Shown: piece after piece, positions 1 to 9,890 of the stretch
Layout: every line of letters starts with the position of its first letter
How positions within the stretch are numbered: the first letter of the stretch is position 1
NCBI GenBank assembly: GCA_044507625.1
Contig: JBIQJE010000002.1
Coordinates: 248,001-312,000, forward strand
Origin: Hyphomicrobium_A sp044507625
Lineage (GTDB): Bacteria; Pseudomonadota; Alphaproteobacteria; Rhizobiales; Hyphomicrobiaceae
Direction of reading: 5' to 3'
DNA length: 64,000 nt
Position numbers and translations under genes: made by a program
Notes under the pieces: model-generated
Told to the model about the DNA's origin: nothing
The model's database searches: none
What the model saw: the letters and a program-made list of their open reading frames with translations, nothing else

Positions 1-1367
1 CCGTGAAGATCAAGAACCCGTCGAGCGTGACCGACAGCCAGGGTCGCGAAGTGGCCATGACGCGCGCGATGGCGATCGTGATCGTCGACCAGTCGGGCAA
101 GGAGCTTGCGACTCACAAGCTGCCGTACGGTGCCCGCCTGCACGTGAAGGAAGGCGATACCGTTACCCGCGGCGCCAAGCTCGCCCAGTGGGATCCCTAC
201 ACCCGTCCGATTCTCACCGAGGTGGACGGCAAGGTGGACTTCGAGGATCTCATCGAAGGCGCGTCGGTGCGTGAGCAGACGGACGAGATGAAGGGCACGA
301 CCAATCGTGTGATCGTCGATTGGCGCGCGTCCCCGCGCTCGGCCGACCTCAAGCCCGCCGTCGTTGTCAAGGACAGCAAGGGCAAGCCGATCAAGGTGGC
401 CCGTGGCGGCGATGCCCGCTACCTGCTGGCGGTGGACGCCATTCTCTCGGTCGAGCCCGGCCAGGAGGTGAAGGCGGGTGACGTGCTTGCGCGCATCCCG
501 ACGGCCTCGGCCCGCTCCGGCGACATCACCGGCGGTCTGCCGCGTGTCGCCGAGCTGTTCGAGGCCCGCCGTCCGAAGGATCACGCGATCATCGCGGAAA
601 TCTCGGGCACGGTGGAGTTCGGCAAGGACTACAAGAACAAGCAGCGCATCACCATCAAGCCCGACGACGAGACGCAGGAGCCGGTCGAGTACCTGATCCC
701 GCGTGGCAAGAGCTTGGCGGTGCAGCACGGCGACCGCGTCGAGCGTGGCGACTTCGTCTACGACGGCCACCCGGCGCCGCACGACATCCTTGCCATCAAG
801 GGCGTCGAGGAGCTTGCCAACTACCTCATCAACGAGATCCAGGACGTTTACCGTCTGCAGGGCGTGACCATCAACGACAAGCACATCGAGGTGATCGTTC
901 GCCAGATGCTGCAGAAGGTGGAGGTCACCGATCCGGGCGAGACCGACCTGATCAAGGGTGAGCAGCTCGACCGCGTTGAGCTCGATGAGATCAACGCGAA
1001 GATTGTCGAGGCAGGCAAGAAGCCCGCGGCAGCCAACCCGGTGCTCCTGGGAATCACCAAGGCGTCGCTGCAGACGCGCTCGTTCATCTCCGCCGCTTCG
1101 TTCCAGGAGACCACGCGCGTGCTCACCGATGCTTCGGTCAACGGCAAGGTCGATACCCTTGAGGGACTCAAGGAGAACGTCATTGTCGGCCGTCTGATTC
1201 CCGCCGGGACGGGTGGTGCATTGCGTCGTCTGCGCAAAATTGCCCAGAAGCGCGATGAGCTCATCGCCCGTGAGCAGGCCAAGATCGACGGTGACCGCGC
1301 ACTGGCAGGTCCCGGCGCCGGTCCTGCGCGCCGTCGCCGCCGGACTGCCGAAGAAGCCGTGGAATAG
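1..1367 (+). CDS. rpoC: DNA-directed RNA polymerase beta' subunit, C-terminal part (5' truncated by window)
   Basis: This is the last ~455 codons of RNA polymerase beta'. The reading frame is open from the first bases, so the real start lies before the window. Seen in the translation: the segment GGLPRVAELFEAR followed by RPKDHAIIAEISG, typical of the beta' C-terminal half, then the conserved end region with LLGITKASLQTRSFISAASF and a basic tail rich in Arg. The protein forms the catalytic clamp of the polymerase with RpoB. An intrinsic terminator follows directly, so rpoBC transcription probably ends here before the str operon. Identification is secure; only the missing 5' part is unknown. 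Confidence 0.97.
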   Translation, partial: VKIKNPSSVTDSQGREVAMTRAMAIVIVDQSGKELATHKLPYGARLHVKEGDTVTRGAKLAQWDPYTRPILTEVDGKVDFEDLIEGASVREQTDEMKGTTNRVIVDWRASPRSADLKPAVVVKDSKGKPIKVARGGDARYLLAVDAILSVEPGQEVKAGDVLARIPTASARSGDITGGLPRVAELFEARRPKDHAIIAEISGTVEFGKDYKNKQRITIKPDDETQEPVEYLIPRGKSLAVQHGDRVERGDFVYDGHPAPHDILAIKGVEELANYLINEIQDVYRLQGVTINDKHIEVIVRQMLQKVEVTDPGETDLIKGEQLDRVELDEINAKIVEAGKKPAAANPVLLGITKASLQTRSFISAASFQETTRVLTDASVNGKVDTLEGLKENVIVGRLIPAGTGGALRRLRKIAQKRDELIAREQAKIDGDRALAGPGAGPARRRRRTAEEAVE

Positions 1368-1386
1368 GCTGTTTACAACCGTTAAG

Positions 1387-1424
1387 AGAGCGCGGCTGCC
1401 CCACGGCGGCCGCGCTCTTTTTCT
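1387..1424 (+). terminator. rpoC intrinsic terminator
   Basis: A perfect 10-bp stem (AGAGCGCGGC at 1387-1396 paired with GCCGCGCTCT at 1409-1418) is followed by a T-rich run (TTTTTCTTT). It lies about 20 bases after the rpoC stop codon. This is a classic rho-independent terminator and separates rpoBC from the str operon. Confidence 0.9.
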
Positions 1425-1508
1425 TTGCGGCGGGCCCCGGTCAGGAGCTAAATTCACCTTCGCAGGGTGCGACCTAAAAAAATTGTTTCTCCGGTGGGTT
1501 GGCAGGTG

Positions 1509-1537
1509 TTGACCGGATTCAACGGGCTGTATATAGG
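1509..1537 (+). promoter_or_regulatory. candidate sigma70-type promoter of the str operon
   Basis: A -35-like TTGACC (1509-1514) and a -10-like TATAGG (1532-1537) are separated by 17 bases. It lies after the rpoC terminator and about 230 bases before rpsL. The rest of 1425-1768 shows no gene, and the predicted transcript would start near 1544 with a leader of about 225 nt. The match is by eye only. Confidence 0.5.
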
Positions 1538-1768
1538 TCTCGCACTCTCACGGTAGGTGGTAGGACAATTTCGCGTCCCTTTATTCGGACGCCTTGACCT
1601 AAACGCTGCCGTCGCAAAGCAGAGGACATATTCGGACCACGATCTGCGACTCTCGCTGAGCCGCACGATCCTCTGGTTTTTCGTGCCGGGCACGCACCTA
1701 TCGGGTGTGAGCTTGGCAGGTCCGGTTTGGCGTATTCGTCATCCGGGCAACGTGGACGGAAGAGGCGC

Positions 1769-2140
1769 ATGCCGACGATACAGCAGTTGATCCGGAAGCC
1801 CCGGACGCAGAAGACGTACCGCGAGAAGTCGCGCCACATGGAAGCGTGCCCGCAGAAGCGTGGCGTGTGCACGCGCGTCTATACCACGACGCCGAAGAAG
1901 CCGAACTCGGCACTCCGTAAGGTTGCCAAGATCCGCCTCACCAACGGCTATGAGGTGATCGGCTATATCCCCGGCGAAGGCCACAACCTGCAGGAGCACT
2001 CCGTGGTGCTCATCCGCGGCGGCCGCGTGAAGGACCTTCCCGGCGTGCGCTACCACATCGTGCGCGGCGTGCTCGATACGCAGGGCGTCGCCGACCGCAG
2101 GCAGCGTCGCTCCAAGTACGGCGCCAAGAGACCGAAGTGA
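1769..2140 (+). CDS. rpsL: 30S ribosomal protein S12
   Basis: S12, 123 residues, sits at the decoding centre of the 30S subunit. The start was set at the ATG giving MPTIQQLIRKPR, the conserved family N-terminus, with GGAAGAGG just upstream; a longer in-frame start at 1727 is not supported. The segment PKKPNSALRK has Lys at 43 and 44, and Lys88 lies in GRVKDLPGV, so the positions usually changed in streptomycin-resistant mutants are wild type here. First gene of the str operon (rpsL-rpsG-fusA-tuf). Length matches the family. Confidence 0.98.
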   Translation: MPTIQQLIRKPRTQKTYREKSRHMEACPQKRGVCTRVYTTTPKKPNSALRKVAKIRLTNGYEVIGYIPGEGHNLQEHSVVLIRGGRVKDLPGVRYHIVRGVLDTQGVADRRQRRSKYGAKRPK

Positions 2141-2155
2141 TCGCCTAGGGCGGTC

Positions 2156-2197
2156 TTCCCGCGGGAGCGGGAATTATGGGCCGGCTGGTCGGCCCAT
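2156..2197 (+). promoter_or_regulatory. paired hairpins in the rpsL-rpsG gap (candidate S7 control site)
   Basis: Two perfect hairpins lie in the 94-base gap: TTCCCGC/GCGGGAA (2156-2162 with 2167-2173, 4-nt loop) and ATGGGCCG/CGGCCCAT (2176-2183 with 2190-2197, 6-nt loop). No U tract follows, so termination is unlikely. In E. coli S7 represses its operon by binding the rpsL-rpsG intercistronic RNA. The same role here is inferred from position only. Confidence 0.45.
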
Positions 2198-2234
2198 TGT
2201 CATTGAGAGAATTGCAGCGAAGGGCTGAGAAGCA

Positions 2235-2705
2235 ATGTCCCGTCGTCACAGTGCCGAGAAGCGCGTCGTCAACCCGGACCCGAAGTTCGGCGATGTCGTC
2301 ATCTCCAAATTCATGAACGCCGTGATGGAGCAGGGCAAGAAGTCCGTCGCTGAGCGCATCGTCTATGGCGCGTTCGAGCGCATGGAGCAGAAGGCGAAGT
2401 CGGATCCGGTGCAGCTGTTCCGCTCTGCGCTCGACAACGTGATGCCGGCCGTCGAGGTCCGCTCGCGCCGCGTCGGCGGTGCAACCTATCAGGTTCCGGT
2501 CGAAGTCCGCCCCGAGCGCCGCCAGGCCCTCGCCATCCGCTGGCTGATTTCTGCGGCTCGCGCCCGCAACGAGAACACCATGGTCGACCGGCTCTCCGGC
2601 GAGTTGCTCGATGCCGCCAACAACCGCGGCACCGCGGTGAAGAAGCGGGAAGACACGCACAAGATGGCGGAGGCGAACCGCGCCTTCTCCCATTATCGCT
2701 GGTGA
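2235..2705 (+). CDS. rpsG: 30S ribosomal protein S7
   Basis: S7, 156 residues, is a primary 16S rRNA binder that nucleates assembly of the 30S head. The N-terminus MSRRHSAEKRVVNPDPKFGD and the internal VGGATYQVPVEV segment are typical. The ATG at 2235 gives the normal family length. It is the second gene of the str operon, 94 bases after rpsL and 21 bases before fusA. In E. coli S7 is the regulator of this operon, and hairpins upstream of this gene could serve the same purpose. Confidence 0.98.
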   Translation: MSRRHSAEKRVVNPDPKFGDVVISKFMNAVMEQGKKSVAERIVYGAFERMEQKAKSDPVQLFRSALDNVMPAVEVRSRRVGGATYQVPVEVRPERRQALAIRWLISAARARNENTMVDRLSGELLDAANNRGTAVKKREDTHKMAEANRAFSHYRW

Positions 2706-2726
2706 TCGGATCGGAGCGCTAAGACA

Positions 2727-4817
<2,091 letters not shown>

Positions 4818-4912
4818 CGCGAAATTTGGGAATTGGGCCCGTCTAACCGCGTGGCTCGTAGTCTAAGACCGATCTCCCTGCGGGGAATCGATAACTGAAG
4901 TGGAGAGCCACT

Positions 4913-6103
4913 ATGGCCAAGTCAAAATTCGAGCGGACTAAGCCGCACTGCAACATCGGGACGATCGGCCACGTCGACCATGGCAAGACGTCTCTGACCG
5001 CTGCCATTACCAAGGTCCTCGCTGAATCGGGTAAGGCACAGTTCTCGGCTTACGACCAGATTGACAAGGCTCCGGAAGAGCGCGAGCGCGGCATCACCAT
5101 CTCCACCTCGCACGTGGAGTATGAGACCGATAAGCGCCACTACGCGCACGTCGACTGCCCCGGCCACGCCGACTACGTGAAGAACATGATCACCGGTGCC
5201 GCCCAGATGGACGGCGCGATCCTCGTCGTGTCGGCTGCCGACGGCCCGATGCCGCAGACGCGCGAGCACATCCTGCTCGCCCGTCAGGTCGGCGTGCCCG
5301 CGCTCGTGGTATTCCTCAACAAGGTCGACATGGTCGACGACCAGGAGCTGATCGAGCTCGTCGAGATGGAAGTGCGCGAGCTGCTTTCCTCCTACGAGTT
5401 CCCCGGCGACACCATTCCGATCGTGAAGGGCTCGGCCCTGATGGCGCTCGAGGACAAGCGTCCCGAGATCGGCCGTGAGTCCGTGCTTGCGCTCATGAAC
5501 GCGGTTGATGAGGCAATCCCGCAGCCGGAGCGCCCGATCGACCAGCCGTTCCTGATGCCGATCGAAGACGTCTTCTCGATCTCCGGCCGCGGCACCGTCG
5601 TCACCGGCCGTGTCGAGCGCGGCGTCGTGAAGGTCGGCGAGGAAGTCGAGATCGTCGGCATCCGCGACACGCAGAAGTCGACCGTCACCGGCGTCGAGAT
5701 GTTCCGCAAGCTGCTCGACCAGGGCCAGGCTGGCGACAACGTCGGCTGCCTCCTGCGCGGCATCGATAAGGAAGCCGTCGAGCGCGGTCAGGTGCTGTGC
5801 AAGCCCGGCTCCGTGAAGCCGCACAAGAAGTTCAAGGCCGAGGCCTACATCCTCACGAAGGAAGAGGGTGGCCGCCACACGCCGTTCTTCAACAACTACC
5901 GCCCGCAGTTCTACTTCCGTACGACGGACGTGACGGGCGTTGTTACGCTTCCTGAAGGCACCGAGATGGTGATGCCGGGCGACAACGTCACGATCGACGT
6001 CGAGCTCATCACGCCGATCGCCATGGAGGAGAAGCTCCGCTTCGCCATCCGTGAGGGCGGCCGTACGGTCGGCTCCGGTGTCGTCGCGAAGATCGTCGAG
6101 TAA
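4913..6103 (+). CDS. tuf: translation elongation factor Tu
   Basis: EF-Tu, 396 residues, delivers aminoacyl-tRNA to the ribosomal A site as a GTP complex. GTPase motifs are GHVDHGKTSL (residues 19-28), DCPGHADY and NKVDMVDD; the switch I region reads ERERGITIS. Beta-barrel domains 2 and 3 are complete to KIVE at the C-terminus. It follows fusA after 95 bases and has GGAGAG as ribosome binding site. Many proteobacteria carry a second tuf elsewhere; only this copy is in the window. A terminator-like hairpin follows at 6123. Confidence 0.99.
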   Translation: MAKSKFERTKPHCNIGTIGHVDHGKTSLTAAITKVLAESGKAQFSAYDQIDKAPEERERGITISTSHVEYETDKRHYAHVDCPGHADYVKNMITGAAQMDGAILVVSAADGPMPQTREHILLARQVGVPALVVFLNKVDMVDDQELIELVEMEVRELLSSYEFPGDTIPIVKGSALMALEDKRPEIGRESVLALMNAVDEAIPQPERPIDQPFLMPIEDVFSISGRGTVVTGRVERGVVKVGEEVEIVGIRDTQKSTVTGVEMFRKLLDQGQAGDNVGCLLRGIDKEAVERGQVLCKPGSVKPHKKFKAEAYILTKEEGGRHTPFFNNYRPQFYFRTTDVTGVVTLPEGTEMVMPGDNVTIDVELITPIAMEEKLRFAIREGGRTVGSGVVAKIVE

Positions 6104-6122
6104 GGCATAGATAAGGTGGAGG

Positions 6123-6153
6123 AGCGCCCGGGCGCCGGGCGCTTCTTCCTTTT
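6123..6153 (+). terminator. terminator-like hairpin between tuf and rpsJ (possible S10 attenuator)
   Basis: A perfect 9-bp stem AGCGCCCGG/CCGGGCGCT (6123-6131 with 6135-6143, 3-nt loop) is followed by TCTTCCTTTT. The T tract ends 15 bases before the rpsJ ATG, leaving no room for a promoter in between. It may end tuf transcripts, act as an attenuator of the S10 operon, or both. Confidence 0.7.
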
Positions 6154-6168
6154 GAAAGAGTGCGGGAC

Positions 6169-6477
6169 ATGAACGGCCAGAACATTCGCATCAGGCTCAA
6201 GGCTTTCGACCATCGAATCCTCGATGCCTCGACGCGAGAGATCGTCAATACGGCGAAGCGCACCGGGGCTGAGGTGCGTGGACCCATTCCGTTGCCGACC
6301 CGGTTCGAGCGGTTCACCGTCAACCGGTCGCCGCACATCGACAAGAAGAGCCGTGATCAGTTCGAGATGCGCACCCATAAGCGCCTCCTCGACATCGTCG
6401 ATCCGACACCTCAGACAGTCGATGCGCTGATGAAACTCGACCTGGCGGCCGGCGTCGACGTCGAGATCAAGCTCTAA
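6169..6477 (+). CDS. rpsJ: 30S ribosomal protein S10
   Basis: S10, 102 residues, is a 30S head protein and, in other bacteria, the NusE antitermination factor. The ATG at 6169 was chosen because MNGQNIRIRLKAFDHRILD is the conserved alphaproteobacterial N-terminus and GAAAGAG lies 8 bases upstream; a GTG nine bases earlier is less likely. The IVNTAKRTGAEVRGPIPLPT and RTHKRLLDIVDPTPQTVDAL segments are intact. First gene of the S10 operon, and only 15 bases after the terminator-like hairpin that follows tuf. Confidence 0.98.
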   Translation: MNGQNIRIRLKAFDHRILDASTREIVNTAKRTGAEVRGPIPLPTRFERFTVNRSPHIDKKSRDQFEMRTHKRLLDIVDPTPQTVDALMKLDLAAGVDVEIKL

Positions 6478-6540
6478 AGGTCAATCCGGGCCGGCGGTTT
6501 TCGTTCGGCACCTGTGAACTGAGAAGGAAGGAATGCTCTC

Positions 6541-7257
6541 ATGCGTTCCGGAGTGATTGCACAGAAGGTGGGTATGACCCGCATCTTCACGGATGCCGGG
6601 GAGCACATCCCCGTGACCGTGCTGAAGCTGGACAACGTGCAGGTTGTTGCCCATCGCACGAATGACAAGAACGGCTACACCGCGCTGCAGCTCGGTGCTG
6701 GCTCGCGCAAACCTTCGCGCCTGACCAAGGCCGACCGGCAGAACTTTGCCGTCGCCAAGGTCGAGCCGAAGCGCAAGCTCGTGGAGTTCCGGGTGAGCCC
6801 CGAGAACGTCATCGAGGTAGGCGCCGAGATCACCGCCGATCACTTTGTTCCGGGCCAGTTCGTCGACGTGACGGGGACCAACCAGGGTAAGGGTTTCCAG
6901 GGCGCAATGAAGCGCTGGAACTTCGGTGGTCTGCACGCCACGCACGGTGTTTCGATCACCCACCGCGCCCACGGTTCCACCGGTCAGCGCCAGGACCCCG
7001 GTAAGGTGTTCAAGGGCAAGAAGATGGCCGGTCACATGGGTTCGGAGCGTGTCACCACGCAGAACCTCGTCGTCGTGAAGACCGACGTCGACCGCGGCCT
7101 TGTGATGGTGCGCGGCGCGGTTCCCGGATCCAAGGGTGGCTGGGTGCTGGTTCGCGATGCGGTTCTGAAGGCGCCCCACAAGGACGCTCCGCGTCCGGGC
7201 GCGTTCAAGGCACGCAACGCGGGCAGCGAGAGCACCGAGTCGAAGGAGCAGGCGTGA
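6541..7257 (+). CDS. rplC: 50S ribosomal protein L3
   Basis: L3, 238 residues, binds the 3' end of 23S rRNA early in 50S assembly and reaches the peptidyl transferase centre. It begins MRSGVIAQKVGMTRIF and contains the GKGFQGAMKRWNFGG segment followed by THGVSITHRAHGS, hallmark of L3. GGAAGGA precedes the ATG. The C-terminal ~20 residues are Ser/Glu/Lys rich and variable in the family. The stop codon overlaps the rplD start (GTGATG), indicating translational coupling. Confidence 0.98.
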   Translation: MRSGVIAQKVGMTRIFTDAGEHIPVTVLKLDNVQVVAHRTNDKNGYTALQLGAGSRKPSRLTKADRQNFAVAKVEPKRKLVEFRVSPENVIEVGAEITADHFVPGQFVDVTGTNQGKGFQGAMKRWNFGGLHATHGVSITHRAHGSTGQRQDPGKVFKGKKMAGHMGSERVTTQNLVVVKTDVDRGLVMVRGAVPGSKGGWVLVRDAVLKAPHKDAPRPGAFKARNAGSESTESKEQA

Positions 7258-7910
7258 TGCAAGCCGATGTCACCACGCTCGCCGCGGCGAAGGCCGGTAC
7301 GGTAGAGCTGTCCGAGGCGATCTTCGGCCTGAAGCCGCGCCCTGACCTTATCCAGCGCATGATCCGCTATCAGCTTCTGAAGCGGCGTGCGGGCACGCAC
7401 CACGTGCAGGACCGTTCGGAAGTGAACGTCACCGGCAAGAAGGTGTACCGCCAGAAGGGTACCGGCGGTGCCCGTCACGGCGACAAGTCGGTTCCGCAGT
7501 GGCGCGGCGGCGGCAAGGCGTTCGGCCCCAAGCCGCGCGACCATGCGATCGAGCTGCCCAAGAAGGTGCGCGCGCTCGCCCTGCGTCACGCGTTGTCCGC
7601 AAAGGCCCAGGCCGGTGAGGTCGTGGTGCTGGACAAGGCCGAGGCGAAAGAGGGCAAAACGTCCGCCCTTCGCGAGCAGTTCGCAAAACTCGACTGGACC
7701 AACGCGCTCATCATCGATGGCGCCGAGCTCGAGACGGGTTTCGTGCGTGCAGCGCGCAACCTGCCGAACATCGACGTGCTGCCCGTGCAGGGCATCAACG
7801 TTTACGACATCCTGCGCCGTCGCAAGCTGGTGCTGACGAAGGCGGCCATTGCCGCCCTCGAGGAGCGCTTCGCGAATGTCAACGGCAGGGCCGAGGAGAG
7901 CAACCGATGA
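7257..7910 (+). CDS. rplD: 50S ribosomal protein L4
   Basis: L4, 217 residues, lines the upper exit tunnel of the 50S. The ATG at 7257 overlaps the rplC stop and gives MQADVTTLAAAKAG, which aligns with rhizobial L4; a GTG one codon earlier is possible. The tunnel-loop region with KKVYRQKGTGGARHGD and APQ-like VPQWRGGGKAFGP is conserved. In E. coli L4 represses the S10 operon by attenuation at its leader; a hairpin upstream of rpsJ could be the equivalent. The stop overlaps the rplW start. Confidence 0.97.
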   Translation: MQADVTTLAAAKAGTVELSEAIFGLKPRPDLIQRMIRYQLLKRRAGTHHVQDRSEVNVTGKKVYRQKGTGGARHGDKSVPQWRGGGKAFGPKPRDHAIELPKKVRALALRHALSAKAQAGEVVVLDKAEAKEGKTSALREQFAKLDWTNALIIDGAELETGFVRAARNLPNIDVLPVQGINVYDILRRRKLVLTKAAIAALEERFANVNGRAEESNR

Positions 7911-8200
7911 AAAAGCGTAGCGCCTACGACGTCATCGTCTCCCCGGTCATCACCGAGAAGTCGACGCTGGTCTCCGAAGCGAACCAGGTGATCTTCAACG
8001 TCGCCCCGAAGGCGACGAAGACGGAGATCAAGGCCGCGATCGAGAGCCTCTTCAAGGTGAAGGTGAAGGCGGTGAACACGCTCGTCCGCAAGGGCAAGCT
8101 GAAGACGTTCCGCGGACGCCGTGCGCTGCAGAGCGACGCCAAGAAGGCGATCGTTACGCTCGCCGAGGGGCACCACATCGATATTTCGACGGGCCTCTGA
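7907..8200 (+). CDS. rplW: 50S ribosomal protein L23
   Basis: L23, 97 residues, lies at the tunnel exit and docks trigger factor and SRP. The sequence starts MKKRSAYDVIVSPVITEKST and holds the FKVKVKAVNTLVRKGKLK segment typical of L23. It starts within the ATGA overlap with rplD, so translation is coupled. Length matches alphaproteobacterial homologues. Fourth gene of the S10 operon, 25 bases before rplB. Confidence 0.97.
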   Translation: MKKRSAYDVIVSPVITEKSTLVSEANQVIFNVAPKATKTEIKAAIESLFKVKVKAVNTLVRKGKLKTFRGRRALQSDAKKAIVTLAEGHHIDISTGL

Positions 8201-8225
8201 GGAATCGGAGCTTTAGGAAACGACC

Positions 8226-9053
8226 ATGGCACTGAAGACATTCCGCCCGACCTCTCCCGGCCTGCGCCATCTGGTGCTGGTTGACCGTGCGCAGCTGTGG
8301 AAAGGCGCGCCGATCAAGGTCTTGGTCGAGGGCAAGTCCAAGTCAGGCGGACGCAACAACGACGGTCGCATCACCTCGCGGCACATCGGGGGCGGTCATA
8401 AGCGGTCCTACCGCCTGGTCGACTTCCGCCGTCGCAAGTGGGATACGCCGGCGAAGGTCGAGCGGCTCGAGTACGATCCGAACCGGACCGCCTTCATCGC
8501 GCTGATCAAGTACGACGACGGCGAGCTGTCCTACATCCTGGCCCCGCAGCGCCTTGCGGTGGGTGATCAGGTCGTGGCCGGCGAGAAGGTCGACGTGAAG
8601 CCCGGCAACGCGATGCCGCTCGCTTCCATGCCGATCGGAACCATCGTGCACAACGTCGAGCTCAAGCCGGGCCGCGGCGGACAGATCGCACGTTCCGCCG
8701 GTTCGTTCGTGCAGCTCGTCGGCCGTGACGCCGGCTGGGCTGTCCTGAAGCTCAACTCGGGCGAGACGCGCCGCGTACGCGCCGAGTGCATGGCGACGAT
8801 CGGTGCGGTGTCGAACCCGGACCATTCGAACCAGGTGACGGGCAAGGCCGGCCGCACGCGCTGGATCGGCCGTCGCCCGACGGTGCGCTCGATCGCCATG
8901 AACCCGATCGACCATCCCAACGGTGGCCGTACCAAGGGCGGTAAGCACTGGGCCACGCCTTGGGGCAAGCCGACCAAGGGCGCCAAGACGCGCAAGAACA
9001 AGGCGACCGACAAGTTCATCATCCGTAGCCGTCAGGCGAAGAAGAAGAAGTAA
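8226..9053 (+). CDS. rplB: 50S ribosomal protein L2
   Basis: L2, 275 residues, is required for subunit association and peptidyl transferase activity. The conserved end segment MNPIDHPNGGRTKGGKHWAT includes the essential His of the family (in HPNGG); RSAGSFVQLVGRDAGWAVLK and the RRHIGGGH-like SRHIGGGHKRSYR block are also present. The C-terminus is Lys rich (RQAKKKK). GGAGCTTTAGGAAACGACC precedes the ATG. Full length for the family. Confidence 0.98.
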   Translation: MALKTFRPTSPGLRHLVLVDRAQLWKGAPIKVLVEGKSKSGGRNNDGRITSRHIGGGHKRSYRLVDFRRRKWDTPAKVERLEYDPNRTAFIALIKYDDGELSYILAPQRLAVGDQVVAGEKVDVKPGNAMPLASMPIGTIVHNVELKPGRGGQIARSAGSFVQLVGRDAGWAVLKLNSGETRRVRAECMATIGAVSNPDHSNQVTGKAGRTRWIGRRPTVRSIAMNPIDHPNGGRTKGGKHWATPWGKPTKGAKTRKNKATDKFIIRSRQAKKKK

Positions 9054-9077
9054 CCGGACGCTACGAGGAGACAGGCT

Positions 9078-9359
9078 ATGGCACGTTCAGTTTGGAAGGG
9101 TCCGTTCGTCGACGGCTACCTGCTCAAGAAGGCGGAGAAGGTACGTTCGTCCGGTCGTAACGAGATCATCAAGATGTGGAGCCGCCGCTCGACGATCCTG
9201 CCGCAGTTCGTCGGCCTGACGTTCGGCGTGCACAACGGGCAGAAGCATGTCCCGGTGGCGGTTACGGAAGACATGATCGGGCACAAGTTTGGCGAGTTCG
9301 CGCCGACCCGGATCTTCCAAGGACACGGCGGCGACAAGAAAGCCACCAAGGGCAGATAA
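9078..9359 (+). CDS. rpsS: 30S ribosomal protein S19
   Basis: S19, 93 residues, forms part of the 30S head with S13. MARSVWKGPFVDGYLLKKA and the C-terminal GHKFGEFAPTRIFQGHGGDK segment are diagnostic. A clear AGGAGA ribosome binding site precedes the ATG. Gaps of 24 bases on both sides keep it in the S10 operon between rplB and rplV. Normal length, nothing unusual. Confidence 0.98.
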   Translation: MARSVWKGPFVDGYLLKKAEKVRSSGRNEIIKMWSRRSTILPQFVGLTFGVHNGQKHVPVAVTEDMIGHKFGEFAPTRIFQGHGGDKKATKGR

Positions 9360-9383
9360 GACTTTAAGGCGAAGGCGAAGATA

Positions 9384-9890
9384 ATGGGTAAGCCCAAACG
9401 CGAGCGCAGCCTCTCCGAGAGCGAGGCGCAGGCCGTGGCAAGAAACCTCCGGGTTTCGCCGCGCAAGCTGAACCTTGTCGCCGGTCTTATCCGCGGCAAG
9501 CCGGTCGACACTGCGCTGGCGGACCTCGAGTTCTCCCGCAAGCGCATCGCGCAGGACGTGAAGAAGTGCGTCATGTCCGCGGTGGCGAACGCCGAGAACA
9601 ACCACGGTCTCGATGTCAACGAGCTCGTGGTTTCCGAAGCGTTCGTCGGCAAGAATCTGATCATGCGGCGCTTTGCAGCCCGCGGCCGCGGTCGCGCGTC
9701 TTCGATCGTGAAGCCGTTCGCCCAGATCACCGTCATCGTCCGGCAGCGGTCGGAAGAGGAAGGCGAGAAGGCGGCTGCGAAGAAGAAAGCCAAACCCGCC
9801 GGTAAGGGCACCAAGGGCGGCGCCGCTAAGAAGGCTGCTGCAGCGAAGAAGGGCGGCGCAGGCAAGTCCGCCGCCAAGGAGACTGCATAA
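9384..9890 (+). CDS. rplV: 50S ribosomal protein L22 with Lys/Ala-rich C-terminal tail
   Basis: L22, 168 residues, lines the exit tunnel. The core (about residues 1-122) has VARNLRVSPRKLNLVAGLIR and the loop RGRGRASSI that reaches the tunnel. Beyond residue 122 a tail of about 46 residues follows, almost all Lys, Ala, Gly and Glu, resembling histone-H1-like low-complexity tails; the usual bacterial protein stops at about 110-130. The tail is in frame and lies before the overlap with rpsC, so it is not a sequencing shift. Its function is unknown. Confidence 0.95.
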   Translation: MGKPKRERSLSESEAQAVARNLRVSPRKLNLVAGLIRGKPVDTALADLEFSRKRIAQDVKKCVMSAVANAENNHGLDVNELVVSEAFVGKNLIMRRFAARGRGRASSIVKPFAQITVIVRQRSEEEGEKAAAKKKAKPAGKGTKGGAAKKAAAAKKGGAGKSAAKETA

